Positions 1-9,676 of a DNA stretch of 35,299 nucleotides are shown here, one piece after another. The notes beneath the pieces are model-generated. The model searched no databases. It saw only the letters and a program-made list of their open reading frames with translations, and had not been told where the DNA came from. This DNA is from an uncultured Chromatiales bacterium (GTDB taxonomy: Bacteria > Pseudomonadota > Gammaproteobacteria > Steroidobacterales > BM003), in assembly GCA_937128475.1 (NCBI GenBank), contig CAKZML010000108.1, positions 1-35,299 on the forward strand, given 5' to 3'. How positions within the stretch are numbered: position 1 is the first letter of the stretch; each line of letters opens with the position of its first letter. The position numbers were made by a program, and so were the translations under genes.

Positions 1-2
1 GC

Positions 3-80
3 GCTGAGGCAGGTAATTACGATTATGGCGTGTCCGTAGGGGACTGCGAAATGGATCCCAGGATCATCGTAACTAAGTAA
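3..80 (+). CDS. C-terminal end of an unidentified protein (partial)
   Basis: An open frame enters from the left edge and stops with TAA at 78-80, giving about 25 residues that end in DPRIIVTK. It would converge on the permease gene whose stop lies 27 bases further on. The fragment is too short to assign a family. It could also be a chance open frame. No function is proposed. Confidence 0.3.
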   Translation, partial: AEAGNYDYGVSVGDCEMDPRIIVTK

Positions 81-107
81 GAATTTACTGGCGGGGTGTG
101 CTGGGCG

Positions 108-1304
108 TCAGGCGACGACCCAGTACACCCAGGCCGCAATGGTCACTGCGGCGGCAAGATTCATGAATACGCCAGCCAGTAACATTCTCCACAACGACGC
201 GCCGCGCATCTCGCCAAATACCAGGCCATTGACCCCTGTTGCCAGGGGGCTCATGAATGCGCAGGTGCATGATAGCGTGACTACCAGCATCGGGTAGATC
301 ATGCCGCTAGCCACCGCACCCTGGGCCTGTATGGTCTCGAACATTCCCAGTTGCACTACCGTGTTACTCAGTGCCTCGGTGGCAAATGAGGTGGTCAAGG
401 CAATCACCACCATCGACCCAAGGCTCTGCAAGTCGCTCGGGAGTGCATTGGCCAGCACCCGTGCGATTGCCTCCACGGCTCCCAGCATGACCAGGGTCGT
501 TGCCAGGATTACGAAGCCCAGGACGAAAAGCATTCCTCGCAGGGGCAGGTTGGAAATCACATCCGATGCTCGCAGCAGGGGCGAGGATTCTGCCTGGTCG
601 TTAGGGAAGGGAATCACGAATAGCCCCAGGACCAGTATGACAGTCAAGGCGATGGTAAGACCCAGCACCAGTTCCTGTTGCCAGAAGTTCATCGCCGTTG
701 AAAGCGCGAAGGCGCAGATGAAAAAGACCGCAGCCATCCACAGTGCGTGACGCTGGGAGCGGCATTTTGGGGCGGTCCAATTTTCGAGAATTTCTACTTT
801 CTCTGCTGCATGACGACCAGCGAGGGTGAGCATGATGACCGCCCAACCCATGACGACCAGCATGGCTGCCAGGGGCAGACCCCACAGCAACCAGGTGTTG
901 AAGCGTAATACGCCCTCACCCGGAATTCCTTGCAGTGCTGCGTAAGCCACGAGGATGCCGTTGGCCGGGGTGGCCGTGATCGCGCCAACCCCGCCTATGT
1001 TCGCGCCGTAGATAACCGACAAGGCGAGGGCGGTTGTCACCCGGGCCTGGTGATCTTTTCCGTGCTGGTGCCATTGGCGTTGCAGCAAGGTGATGATTGG
1101 TAAAACGGTTATTGCCGTGATTGCATTCGGGATAAGAACCGACAAACAGGCGGAGAGGCTTATCAACAGAAATATAAGTGTTGCGAAGTTCAGTTCACGG
1201 GTGACCAGGTTGTGAACGATTCGTTCAGGCAGCCGGGATACCACGAACAGCCGTGACAGCAGGAACCCGCAAAAAAACAGCAGGCCTAGTTGGGCGGTAT
1301 CCAT
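108..1304 (-). CDS. SLC13/DASS-type anion permease (ion transporter superfamily)
   Basis: This is a 398-residue, very hydrophobic inner-membrane protein with roughly ten membrane segments. Two repeated regions look like the DASS/SLC13 (sodium:sulfate or dicarboxylate symporter) fold. The first has IPNAITAITVLP followed by YGANIGGVGAITATPAN, which matches the family's 'GGxxTxxGTPxN'-type hairpin. The second has ATEALSNTVVQLG, with the canonical SNT substrate/sodium motif. In the first repeat the SNT is replaced by PNA, so substrate or ion coupling may differ from known members. It is shorter than many family members (about 430-590 residues). The substrate cannot be read from the sequence; sulfate, dicarboxylate or another anion are all possible. 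The ATG start at 1302-1304 gives a sensible first membrane segment. It stands alone, followed on its 5' side by the cupin gene on the same strand. Confidence 0.75.
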   Translation of the reverse strand: MDTAQLGLLFFCGFLLSRLFVVSRLPERIVHNLVTRELNFATLIFLLISLSACLSVLIPNAITAITVLPIITLLQRQWHQHGKDHQARVTTALALSVIYGANIGGVGAITATPANGILVAYAALQGIPGEGVLRFNTWLLWGLPLAAMLVVMGWAVIMLTLAGRHAAEKVEILENWTAPKCRSQRHALWMAAVFFICAFALSTAMNFWQQELVLGLTIALTVILVLGLFVIPFPNDQAESSPLLRASDVISNLPLRGMLFVLGFVILATTLVMLGAVEAIARVLANALPSDLQSLGSMVVIALTTSFATEALSNTVVQLGMFETIQAQGAVASGMIYPMLVVTLSCTCAFMSPLATGVNGLVFGEMRGASLWRMLLAGVFMNLAAAVTIAAWVYWVVA

Positions 1305-1431
1305 GGTGGCTTGCGTCTCCCTGGCTGTGTAGCCGATAGTGCAGCCGGATGATGAACTGCCAAGTATGGTTCAGGATCGGACTTCCGGGCTGTCCGTAAT
1401 GGCCCTGACCCAGGCGTGTAAAAGCGAGAGC

Positions 1432-1773
1432 TTACTCGTATATCGCGTACAACTTGCGTACTTCGCCCAGGGACTCCCAGGTGCCCTTGAAGCCCGCCTG
1501 GACAACGAAGCTGTCACCGGCCTTGACGTGTTCTGCCTTGCCCTGTTCGTCGGTAAGAATGGCCTCTCCGGTCAGCATGTGGACAAATTCCTGCTCGGTA
1601 TAGCTCACCGGCCACTTGCCCTTGGTGGATTCCCATATACCCGCAAAGAAGTGCTGATCCGGGGACTCGAAGAAATTCCGGGTGGTAGCCTGGGGTTCAC
1701 CTTCCAGGGGGTTGTTAACGGGGCCGGTGCTCACATCCGGAGTGGCGCTATCAAAACGAATAATGCTGGTCAT
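1432..1773 (-). CDS. Small cupin-domain protein (Cupin_3/DUF861-like)
   Basis: This 113-residue cytoplasmic protein is one beta-barrel cupin domain. Its central part (IWESTKGKWPVSYTEQEFVH, then LTGEAILTDEQGKAEHVKAGDSFVV) matches the DUF861/Cupin_3 pattern, also found in ureidoglycine aminohydrolase and many stand-alone proteins. The usual first-motif metal ligands are poorly conserved. It keeps the E-x-x-H of that motif, as DUF861 proteins often do. Nothing nearby belongs to purine or allantoin degradation, so a ureidoglycine role is not supported. A small-molecule or stress-related role would be a guess. The ATG lies at 1771-1773 with only a weak ribosome binding site. Confidence 0.75.
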   Translation of the reverse strand: MTSIIRFDSATPDVSTGPVNNPLEGEPQATTRNFFESPDQHFFAGIWESTKGKWPVSYTEQEFVHMLTGEAILTDEQGKAEHVKAGDSFVVQAGFKGTWESLGEVRKLYAIYE

Positions 1774-1903
1774 GGTCGGTCCGTTTGTCTGGGGCGATAG
1801 TTTCCCGCCGTCTTCGGAAGGGGCGGGGTGCTCGCCAATGCTATCTGCTCCCGGGATATTTTAAAACTTGGCGTAGATATTCTGAAGGCCCCGACCCGCT
1901 GAC

Positions 1904-1933
1904 TTGAGTTTGTCGAATGCATCCCCATATTTT
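1904..1933 (+). promoter_or_regulatory. Putative sigma-70 promoter of trxC
   Basis: TTGAGT (1904-1909) and TATTTT (1928-1933) are separated by 18 bases. They end 27 bases before the trxC start. An AGGA-type ribosome binding site lies between. This is a reasonable but not perfect consensus match. Confidence 0.35.
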
Positions 1934-1960
1934 TTCTGGGTGTGCGCAGGATAAAGACAG

Positions 1961-2437
1961 ATGGCAAGTCACAAAATTGATGAAAAGGGCGTCTTGTTGA
2001 GTTGCACGGCGTGTGGTCAACGAAATCGCCTGTCCTGGCAGCGAATTAACGAGTTGGGACGGTGCGCGAGTTGCAAGAAAGCCCTGGCGAGACCCTCTCT
2101 TCCCCTGGAGGTCGCCAGCCCCGGGCAGTTTTCCTCCATGCTGGCAAGTTCAGCCTTGCCGGTGCTGGTGGACTTCTGGGCGGCCTGGTGTGGTCCTTGT
2201 CGTTCGCTGGCGCCTGAGTTGGAGAAGCTGGCGGCGGTTAGCGGTGAGGAGTTCCTGGTGGCCAAGGTGGATACCGAGGCGTTGCCCTCGGTAGCGGCGC
2301 AATTTGCGATCCGCTCTATTCCGTCATTGTTGTTGTTTGGCAGCGGGCGGGAAATCGCTCGCAGCGCCGGAGTTCAACCCGCCGGGGCCTTGCGAAACTT
2401 TGTCCACAAGGCCCTGGCGGATCGGGTCTCTACTTAG
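1961..2437 (+). CDS. trxC: Thioredoxin 2 (zinc-containing thioredoxin TrxC)
   Basis: This 158-residue cytoplasmic disulfide reductase has the two-part layout of TrxC. An N-terminal zinc finger carries C15-x2-C18 and C35-x2-C38. A thioredoxin fold follows with active site WCGPC (C77, C80) and the cis-proline region SIPSLLLF. TrxC accepts electrons from thioredoxin reductase and, in E. coli, is induced by OxyR under peroxide stress; no OxyR site was identified here. It is slightly longer than the E. coli protein (139 residues), because of an extended linker and C-terminus. It overlaps the convergent methyltransferase gene by 8 bases at the 3' ends. It probably forms its own transcription unit. 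Confidence 0.93.
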   Translation: MASHKIDEKGVLLSCTACGQRNRLSWQRINELGRCASCKKALARPSLPLEVASPGQFSSMLASSALPVLVDFWAAWCGPCRSLAPELEKLAAVSGEEFLVAKVDTEALPSVAAQFAIRSIPSLLLFGSGREIARSAGVQPAGALRNFVHKALADRVST

Positions 2438-3263
2438 CGGGCTTGCGGAAGCGCAATGTCATCCGGTCGCTTTCACCAATTGCCAGGTACTTGTCCTGGT
2501 CCTGTTCACCCAGGGTCAGGCTGGGCGGCAGGGTCCAGACGCCGCTCTCGTAGTCCTTGGTATCCTTCAGGTTGGAATTGATTTCCGAACTGGCTTCAAA
2601 AACCAGGCCTGCTGCCTCGGCCAGGGCGATAACGTGGGCTTGAGAGACATAGCCTTTCTTGGCGCTCTCAGACGGGTCGGCACCCTCGGGGGCCCGGTGC
2701 TGTACCAATCCGAGCACGCCGCCTGGCTTGAGTACCGCGGCGATGGCGCTGAACACATCTTTCTCAATGCCCGAGTTGATCCAGCCGTGAACGTTGCGGA
2801 AGGTCACCACCATGTCGGCAGACCCATCCGGGCCCAGTGAGGATTTCTCCGGCGGAAGCCATTCAGTGACCTTGACGCTGCCATATGCTGCGGGGTTTCC
2901 GGCGACCTTTTCCATCAGGGCCTTGTGCAGCCGCGGCCGGTAGGCGGGGCTTGCGTCCATGCCAAAGCTGGCGGCCACCAGGGTGCCTGTGCCTTGCAAG
3001 GCGGGTCCAATGATTTCCGTATACCAGCCACCACCGGGCCATAGTTCCACCACGGTCATATCGGGCTGCATGCCGAAGAACTCCAGCGTGTCCCAGGGGT
3101 GTCGCTGACTGTCCCTGGCGATGTTCGCCTCGGAGCGCTGCTCACCGTGAATGACATCATTGAGTCTGGCTGCCATGCTCTGGTCGTCTGCGGAGGCAGA
3201 GATTGAAAAGCCCTGCAGCGCCAACAGGCCCAGTGCTAAGATCGGTGTCATTCTTGATTTCAT
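2430..3263 (-). CDS. Exported SAM-dependent methyltransferase-like protein (COG4798 type)
   Basis: The 277-residue product begins with a clear signal peptide: MKSR, a hydrophobic core through about residue 20, and a likely cleavage after ASA at residue 25. The rest resembles a class I Rossmann methyltransferase. It has a glycine-rich motif I, VVELWPGGGWYTEI (about residues 71-84), a DMVVTFRNVHGW motif-IV-like segment, and a LKPGGVLGLVQHR strand. Secreted proteins of this type occur widely in proteobacteria and have no agreed substrate. The exported location is odd because SAM is cytoplasmic, so the fold may bind another ligand. The strong GGAG ribosome binding site before ATG supports this start. 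It is divergent from the ferredoxin-NADP-reductase-like gene and overlaps trxC at the 3' end. Confidence 0.8.
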   Translation of the reverse strand: MKSRMTPILALGLLALQGFSISASADDQSMAARLNDVIHGEQRSEANIARDSQRHPWDTLEFFGMQPDMTVVELWPGGGWYTEIIGPALQGTGTLVAASFGMDASPAYRPRLHKALMEKVAGNPAAYGSVKVTEWLPPEKSSLGPDGSADMVVTFRNVHGWINSGIEKDVFSAIAAVLKPGGVLGLVQHRAPEGADPSESAKKGYVSQAHVIALAEAAGLVFEASSEINSNLKDTKDYESGVWTLPPSLTLGEQDQDKYLAIGESDRMTLRFRKPAK

Positions 3264-3386
3264 TCAGTTCTCCCTAATTGAATTGTTCTGTCGACACTGA
3301 ATATAGCAGCCCGTAGAGGGCAGGGGGAATGTGTTGGCCGGTTCCCTGGCGAAAGGCTTTGAATACACGGGTGCATAGGAGGCAAC

Positions 3387-4121
3387 GTGGCGTTTGACAC
3401 ATTTCCTGCAGTAGTGACCCATATCCGTATGGTGACCCCAACCGTGCTGTGCCTGGGTTTCAGGCGCCAGGACGGGCAACTCCTGGATTTCAAACCGGGT
3501 CACTTCGTCAATGTTCATTTCCAGGATGAGGACGGCGAGACCCATCGCAGCTATAGCGTGGCGAATCCACCGGGGGAAGATCATTTCGAGATTGCCGTGG
3601 CGCCAGTGGAAGATGGCAGGGCGACGCGTTACCTGTTTGGCCTCAAAGAAGGCGACCAGGTGGATATCAGTGGCCCCTACGGTCGTTTTGTCTTGCGCGA
3701 GGAAAACCATGACAGGTATGTGCTGGTAGGCACCGGTACCGGCATCACGCCTTATCGGGCAATGCTGCCCCAGTTGGCGCAACGCATGCAAAACAGCCAG
3801 GCCAGGGTGGAGGTGTTAATTGGCGTGCGCAGCCGTGAGGAGTTCTTGTTCGCCGAGGATTTTCTTGCCGCCGCCCAGGCGACGCCGGGCGTCGAATTGC
3901 ACGCCAGGTACAGCCGCCAACTGCCCGGGCAACCCCATGCATGGGAAAGCCAGGGATATGTCCAGGGACTGTTCGAGGGGATGGAACTGGATCCCGAGCG
4001 GGATATTGTCTACTTGTGCGGCAATCCGAATATGATCGATGAAGCCGTCGCCTGGCTGAAGGCCAGGGGGTTCCCGGTGAAGCGCATCAGGCGCGAGAAA
4101 TACCTTTCCGCAAACGCCTGA
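3387..4121 (+). CDS. Ferredoxin-NADP reductase-family flavoprotein
   Basis: This 244-residue cytoplasmic protein has the two FNR-family domains. The FAD-binding barrel includes RSYS at residues 54-57. The NAD(P)-binding Rossmann domain includes GTGTGITPYR (115-124) and YLCGNPNMID (209-218). No 2Fe-2S ferredoxin cysteine motif is present, so electrons must pass to a separate partner such as a ferredoxin. The C-terminus ends in REKYLSANA, so the last residue is not the aromatic one seen in plant-type FNRs. It starts at a GTG preceded by an excellent AGGAGG ribosome binding site at about 3377-3382. It could be Fpr itself or another NAD(P)H-flavin/ferredoxin oxidoreductase. A terminator follows the stop codon. 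Confidence 0.82.
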   Translation: MAFDTFPAVVTHIRMVTPTVLCLGFRRQDGQLLDFKPGHFVNVHFQDEDGETHRSYSVANPPGEDHFEIAVAPVEDGRATRYLFGLKEGDQVDISGPYGRFVLREENHDRYVLVGTGTGITPYRAMLPQLAQRMQNSQARVEVLIGVRSREEFLFAEDFLAAAQATPGVELHARYSRQLPGQPHAWESQGYVQGLFEGMELDPERDIVYLCGNPNMIDEAVAWLKARGFPVKRIRREKYLSANA

Positions 4122-4137
4122 CACTCTTTTCGTGAGA

Positions 4138-4174
4138 CCGGGGCGGGAACGCCCGCACCCGGCATCACTTTTTT
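4138..4174 (+). terminator. Rho-independent terminator after the FNR-like gene
   Basis: A GC-rich stem GGGCG (4141-4145), loop GGAA and CGCCC (4150-4154) lies inside a longer possible CCGGG/CCCGG pairing. It is followed by six T residues at 4169-4174. It sits between the convergent FNR-like gene and ettA and abuts the ettA stop codon. Confidence 0.65.
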
Positions 4175-5842
<1,668 letters not shown>

Positions 5843-6072
5843 GGAGTTTTGCTTCCGGGAAAACCGTCAATTATGGATAAGCCAGGGGCTCATCGCCAGC
5901 CTCGTGATGCTCTCTTGTGGCCGCTACCGGCCCCGGTGATGAGGATATTCGTCACTTTGGGGGCTTTCGGGGGGCCTCACGGGCCGCTGGCTGCGGTACA
6001 ATCCCGCCTTTGGCCCATTGACCTTGATGATGTCCCATCGCCCCTCCGGGCAGGTGACTACGGAGACTTTGC
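5843..6072. other. Intergenic region between divergent ettA and glyA
   Basis: This 230-base gap must hold the promoters for both genes. A TACAAT at 5997-6002 could be a glyA -10 element but has no convincing -35. GC-rich inverted segments lie near 5920-5935. No glycine riboswitch architecture is recognisable. A GGAG at 6062-6065 serves as the glyA ribosome binding site. Confidence 0.4.
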
Positions 6073-7329
6073 ATGTTCGACCGAAAAATGACCATTGCCG
6101 GCTATGACGATGAACTGGCGCAATGCATTGATAAAGAGCGTATCCGCCAGGAAGAGCACATCGAGCTGATCGCCTCGGAGAACTATGCCAGCCCCCGGGT
6201 CATGGAGGCCCAGGGTTCGGTACTGACCAACAAGTATGCCGAGGGTTATCCGGGCAAGCGCTATTACGGTGGCTGCGAATTTGTGGACGTGGCCGAGACC
6301 CTGGCCATTGACCGGGTTAAACAGTTGTTCGGCGCCAGTTACGCCAATGTGCAGCCCCATTCGGGCTCCCAGGCCAACGCCGCTGTTTACCTGGCATTGC
6401 TCAAGCCCGGCGAAACCGTTCTGGGTATGAGTCTTGCCCATGGCGGTCACCTGACTCATGGCGCCAAGCCCAATTTTTCGGGCCAGATTTTTAATGCCGT
6501 GCAGTACGGTGTGAAACCGGATACCGGCGAAATCGATTACGACGAGGTACGTGCCCTGGCTCTTGAGCACAAACCGCGCATGGTCATCGCCGGATTCTCT
6601 GCCTATTCTCGAGTGGTGGACTGGAAGCGTTTCCGCGAGATCGCCGATGAAGTGGGCGCCTACCTGATGGTGGACATGGCCCACGTGGCGGGCCTGGTTG
6701 CGGCCGGGTTGTATCCAAACCCTTTGCCCTATGCGGATGTGGTCACCTCGACTACCCACAAGACCCTGCGTGGTCCCCGGGGTGGTGTGATTCTGGCAAG
6801 GGAAAACGATGTCATTACCAAGAAGCTGAGTTCCCTGGTGTTCCCGGGCACCCAGGGTGGTCCCTTGATGCACGTGATCGCCGCCAAGGCAGTGGCGTTC
6901 AAGGAAGCCCTGCAGCCGGATTTCAAGGAATACCAGGAGAAGGTGGTCGCCAACGCACGCAAGATGTGTGAAGTGCTGACCGAACGCGGATACCAGATTG
7001 TCTCCGGTGGCACCGATAATCATTTGCTGCTGGTGAGCCTGGTGGACAAGGCGATTACCGGAAAGGATGCAGACGCTGCACTGGGACGCGCCTATATCAC
7101 GGTGAACAAGAACACGGTTCCCAACGACCCGCGCTCTCCGTTTGTGACCAGCGGCTTGAGACTGGGTACTCCTGCGATTACCACCCGGGGCTTCGGTGAA
7201 GCCGAGGTGGTGCAGTTGACGGGATGGATTTGCGACATTCTTGACGACATCGAGAATGATGAACTCAACGATCGGGTGCGTGGCCAGGTGCTGGAGCTTT
7301 GCTCACGGTTCCCTGTCTACGGTGACTAG
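6073..7329 (+). CDS. glyA: Serine hydroxymethyltransferase
   Basis: This 418-residue PLP enzyme interconverts serine and glycine using tetrahydrofolate and is the main source of one-carbon units. It shows family motifs in order: [56 protein letters not shown], and the PLP lysine in [12 protein letters not shown] (close to residue 229). The length matches E. coli GlyA (417). A GGAG ribosome binding site lies 7 bases before the ATG. nrdR follows 37 bases downstream and is probably cotranscribed. Confidence 0.98.
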   Translation: MFDRKMTIAGYDDELAQCIDKERIRQEEHIELIASENYASPRVMEAQGSVLTNKYAEGYPGKRYYGGCEFVDVAETLAIDRVKQLFGASYANVQPHSGSQANAAVYLALLKPGETVLGMSLAHGGHLTHGAKPNFSGQIFNAVQYGVKPDTGEIDYDEVRALALEHKPRMVIAGFSAYSRVVDWKRFREIADEVGAYLMVDMAHVAGLVAAGLYPNPLPYADVVTSTTHKTLRGPRGGVILARENDVITKKLSSLVFPGTQGGPLMHVIAAKAVAFKEALQPDFKEYQEKVVANARKMCEVLTERGYQIVSGGTDNHLLLVSLVDKAITGKDADAALGRAYITVNKNTVPNDPRSPFVTSGLRLGTPAITTRGFGEAEVVQLTGWICDILDDIENDELNDRVRGQVLELCSRFPVYGD

Positions 7330-7366
7330 GCCCCGGTTCGGTTTGCTCTTGCCTCGGTAAGCTCCC

Positions 7367-7873
7367 ATGCATTGTCCTTTCTGCGCTCATGAAGAGACCA
7401 AGGTGATCGACTCCCGGCTGACCGGTGAGGGATCGCAGATTCGTCGCAGGCGGGAATGTCTGGATTGTGGTGAACGATTTACGACCTTTGAGACGGCCGA
7501 GCTTGTGCTGCCTTACGTGGTTAAGCGGGACAATACCCGGCAGCCGTTTGACCAGGGCAAGTTGAGAGCCGGAATTACCCGGGCGATGGAAAAACGCCCG
7601 GTGGGCAGTGACGAGGTTGAGGCGGCGATTAATCACATCATTCACAAACTGCGGGTGGCAGGCGAGCGGGAAGTGCCGGCGCGAATGATTGGCGAGTTGG
7701 TCATGGAAGAGTTGAGGGCCCTGGACGAGGTCGCCTACGTGCGATTCGCCTCGGTGTACCGCAGCTTCCAGGACCTGGATGAGTTCAGGGACGAGATCGA
7801 ACGATTGAGAAAGGACCCGAGTTCGGGCAACCGTCAGCAGTTACCACTGTTGCCGGAAAACAAGCGCCGCTAG
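7367..7873 (+). CDS. nrdR: Transcriptional repressor NrdR
   Basis: This 168-residue regulator represses ribonucleotide reductase genes. An N-terminal zinc ribbon comes first (CPFC near residue 3 and CLDCGERF near residue 31, with the linking RRRRE DNA-binding segment). An ATP-cone follows, beginning with [14 protein letters not shown] and reading through [11 protein letters not shown]. The ATP cone senses dATP/ATP. It lies between glyA and ribD, a common place in gammaproteobacteria. No nrd genes or NrdR boxes were noticed in the window, so its targets lie elsewhere. The ribD start follows 23 bases after the stop, suggesting cotranscription. Confidence 0.97.
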   Translation: MHCPFCAHEETKVIDSRLTGEGSQIRRRRECLDCGERFTTFETAELVLPYVVKRDNTRQPFDQGKLRAGITRAMEKRPVGSDEVEAAINHIIHKLRVAGEREVPARMIGELVMEELRALDEVAYVRFASVYRSFQDLDEFRDEIERLRKDPSSGNRQQLPLLPENKRR

Positions 7874-7896
7874 GCGCCGGGCAGATCGGTTACCCC

Positions 7897-8994
7897 ATGA
7901 ATAAGTTCAGCGAACAGGACAGGCAGTTCATGATGCGGGCTGTGGAATTGGCCGGCGGCGGCCTGTATTCCACCGATCCCAATCCCCGCGTGGGATGCGT
8001 GGTGGTGAAGGATGATCGCATCGTGGGTGAAGGCTGGCACCAGCGTGCCGGTGAGCCCCATGCCGAGGTGTTTGCCCTGGAAGAGGCCGGTGAGGCCGCC
8101 CGGGGTGCAACGGTCTACCTGACCCTGGAACCCTGTTCCCATCACGGCAGGACGCCGCCTTGCGCCGAGGCCCTGGTAAGGGCTGCACCGGCACGGGTAG
8201 TGGTGGCCAGTCGCGATCCCAACCCCAGGGTGGATGGACGCGGCCTGGCAATGCTGGAGGCCGCGGGGATAGTCGTACAGACCGGTCTTGGCCGGGAACA
8301 GGCCGAGGCACTGAATCCGGGCTTCATCAAGCGCATGGCATCTGGCCGCCCCTGGGTGCGGGTGAAGGTTGCAGCAAGTCTGGATGGCCGTACCGCACTG
8401 GCGAATGGCGAGAGTAAATGGATTACCGGTGAGGCTGCCCGGCAGGACGTCCAGCACTGGCGTGCGCGCAGTTCGGCAGTGATTACCGGCAGCGGCACCG
8501 TCCTTGCCGACGATCCGGGACTGGATCAGCGCCTGGACGGGGTGTCCAGACAGCCCCTGAGAGTATTGCTGGATAGTGAATTGCGGACACCGGCGTCGGC
8601 CAGGACCCTGGGCTTGCCCGGTGATGTGCTGGTTTTCACCGCCGAAGGCAATGACGGCTCAGCGCTGGAAACCGCCGGAGCGCGGGTTGAATGCCTTCCG
8701 GCAGGGCCGGGTGGATTGAGCCTGGCGGCGGTGGTGGATCGCCTGGGCGAGTTGCAGATGAACGAGGTGCTGGTGGAAGCCGGCGCCACCCTGGCAGGGC
8801 GTTTCCTGTCCGAGGGGTTGGTGGATGAACTGGTGGTGTACCTGGCGCCCTGCCTGTTGGGAGACCTTTCCCGGGGAATGTTTGGCCTGGGCGAGATCAC
8901 AGCGTTATCAGACCGAGTACAATTACGGATTTTAGATGTGGCCCGGGTAGGCGAGGATTTGCGCCTCATCGCACGGCCGGACGGGAAAAACTGA
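7897..8994 (+). CDS. ribD: Bifunctional riboflavin deaminase/reductase RibD
   Basis: This 365-residue protein performs two successive steps of riboflavin synthesis. The N-terminal cytidine-deaminase-like domain has the zinc site HAEVFALEEAG and PCSHHGRTPPC. It deaminates the pyrimidine intermediate. The C-terminal reductase domain (from about residue 148, WVRVKVAASLDGRTAL, then GSGTVLADDP) reduces its ribosyl side chain with NADPH. The length matches the E. coli enzyme (367). The TGA stop overlaps the ribE ATG by one base (TGATG at 8992-8996), indicating translational coupling. No FMN riboswitch precedes it: only 23 bases separate it from nrdR. Confidence 0.97.
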   Translation: MNKFSEQDRQFMMRAVELAGGGLYSTDPNPRVGCVVVKDDRIVGEGWHQRAGEPHAEVFALEEAGEAARGATVYLTLEPCSHHGRTPPCAEALVRAAPARVVVASRDPNPRVDGRGLAMLEAAGIVVQTGLGREQAEALNPGFIKRMASGRPWVRVKVAASLDGRTALANGESKWITGEAARQDVQHWRARSSAVITGSGTVLADDPGLDQRLDGVSRQPLRVLLDSELRTPASARTLGLPGDVLVFTAEGNDGSALETAGARVECLPAGPGGLSLAAVVDRLGELQMNEVLVEAGATLAGRFLSEGLVDELVVYLAPCLLGDLSRGMFGLGEITALSDRVQLRILDVARVGEDLRLIARPDGKN

Positions 8995-9641
8995 TGTTTA
9001 CGGGAATTATCCAGGCAATTGGGCGTATTGGCGCCATGGAGTCTCGAGGCGGTGATGTCCGTCTTACTGTGAAGGCTCCGGGATTGGATTTCGCCAGCTG
9101 CGCACTGGGTGACAGTATCGCGGTAAATGGCGTTTGCCTGACGGCTGTGGAACTGGGTAGTGATTATTTTGCTGCCGATTGTTCCCGGGAAACCCTGCAG
9201 GTCACGACCCTGGGGAATTTGAACCCCTCAGATCCCGTGAACCTGGAAAAGGCCCTCTGCCTGGGCCAGCCCCTGGGTGGGCACCTGGTGAGCGGTCATG
9301 TGGACGGTATAGGCAAGCTTGTTCAGCGCAGTGACGATGCACGATCGGTCAGGCTGAGGTTTGAAATGCCCGACGGGTTAACCCGCTACGTGGCGAAGAA
9401 AGGTTCTGTGTGTATCAACGGGGTGAGTCTTACCGTGAATGCGGTGAACGCCAATCGTTTCGATGTGAACATCGTGCCGCATACTCTGGAGGCAACCACC
9501 CTGGGTGACATCACCTCAGGTGACCAGGTGAATCTCGAGGTAGACCTGGTGGCGCGCTATCTGGAACGACTGGTTATGCCAGAGGGTTCTGAAAGCGGAC
9601 TGGATTTGAGCAAGCTTCGCGACGCGGGCTTTGTAAAGTAA
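8994..9641 (+). CDS. ribE: Riboflavin synthase, alpha subunit
   Basis: This 215-residue enzyme catalyses the dismutation of two 6,7-dimethyl-8-ribityllumazine molecules to riboflavin. It consists of two tandem lumazine-binding barrels. The first starts MFTGIIQAIGRI and the second near GHLVSGHVDGIG (about residue 100). Both contain the SLTV/CLT-type ligand segments (VNGVCLTAV and INGVSLTVN). The C-terminal helix for trimerisation is present. Some nomenclatures call this gene ribC. It is translationally coupled to ribD and followed after 35 bases by the RibB fusion. Confidence 0.97.
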   Translation: MFTGIIQAIGRIGAMESRGGDVRLTVKAPGLDFASCALGDSIAVNGVCLTAVELGSDYFAADCSRETLQVTTLGNLNPSDPVNLEKALCLGQPLGGHLVSGHVDGIGKLVQRSDDARSVRLRFEMPDGLTRYVAKKGSVCINGVSLTVNAVNANRFDVNIVPHTLEATTLGDITSGDQVNLEVDLVARYLERLVMPEGSESGLDLSKLRDAGFVK

Positions 9642-9676
9642 TTAATCACGATTCTGATCGAATATAAGGAAAAGCT

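Noticed and set aside
1770-1967. Short minus-strand open frame between the cupin gene and trxC
   Set aside because: Its 65 residues have no family features or ribosome binding site, and it occupies the divergent promoter region.
5843-6072. Glycine riboswitch or strong promoter upstream of glyA
   Set aside because: No tandem glycine aptamer pattern is seen. TACAAT at 5997 has no suitable -35, so only the region was described.
6058-7023. 321-residue minus-strand open frame opposite glyA
   Set aside because: It is antisense to a complete and conserved GlyA. It has no recognisable domain.
7874-9676. FMN riboswitch controlling riboflavin genes
   Set aside because: The gaps before ribD (23 bases), ribE (none) and ribBX (35 bases) are too short, and no RFN-type helices are visible.
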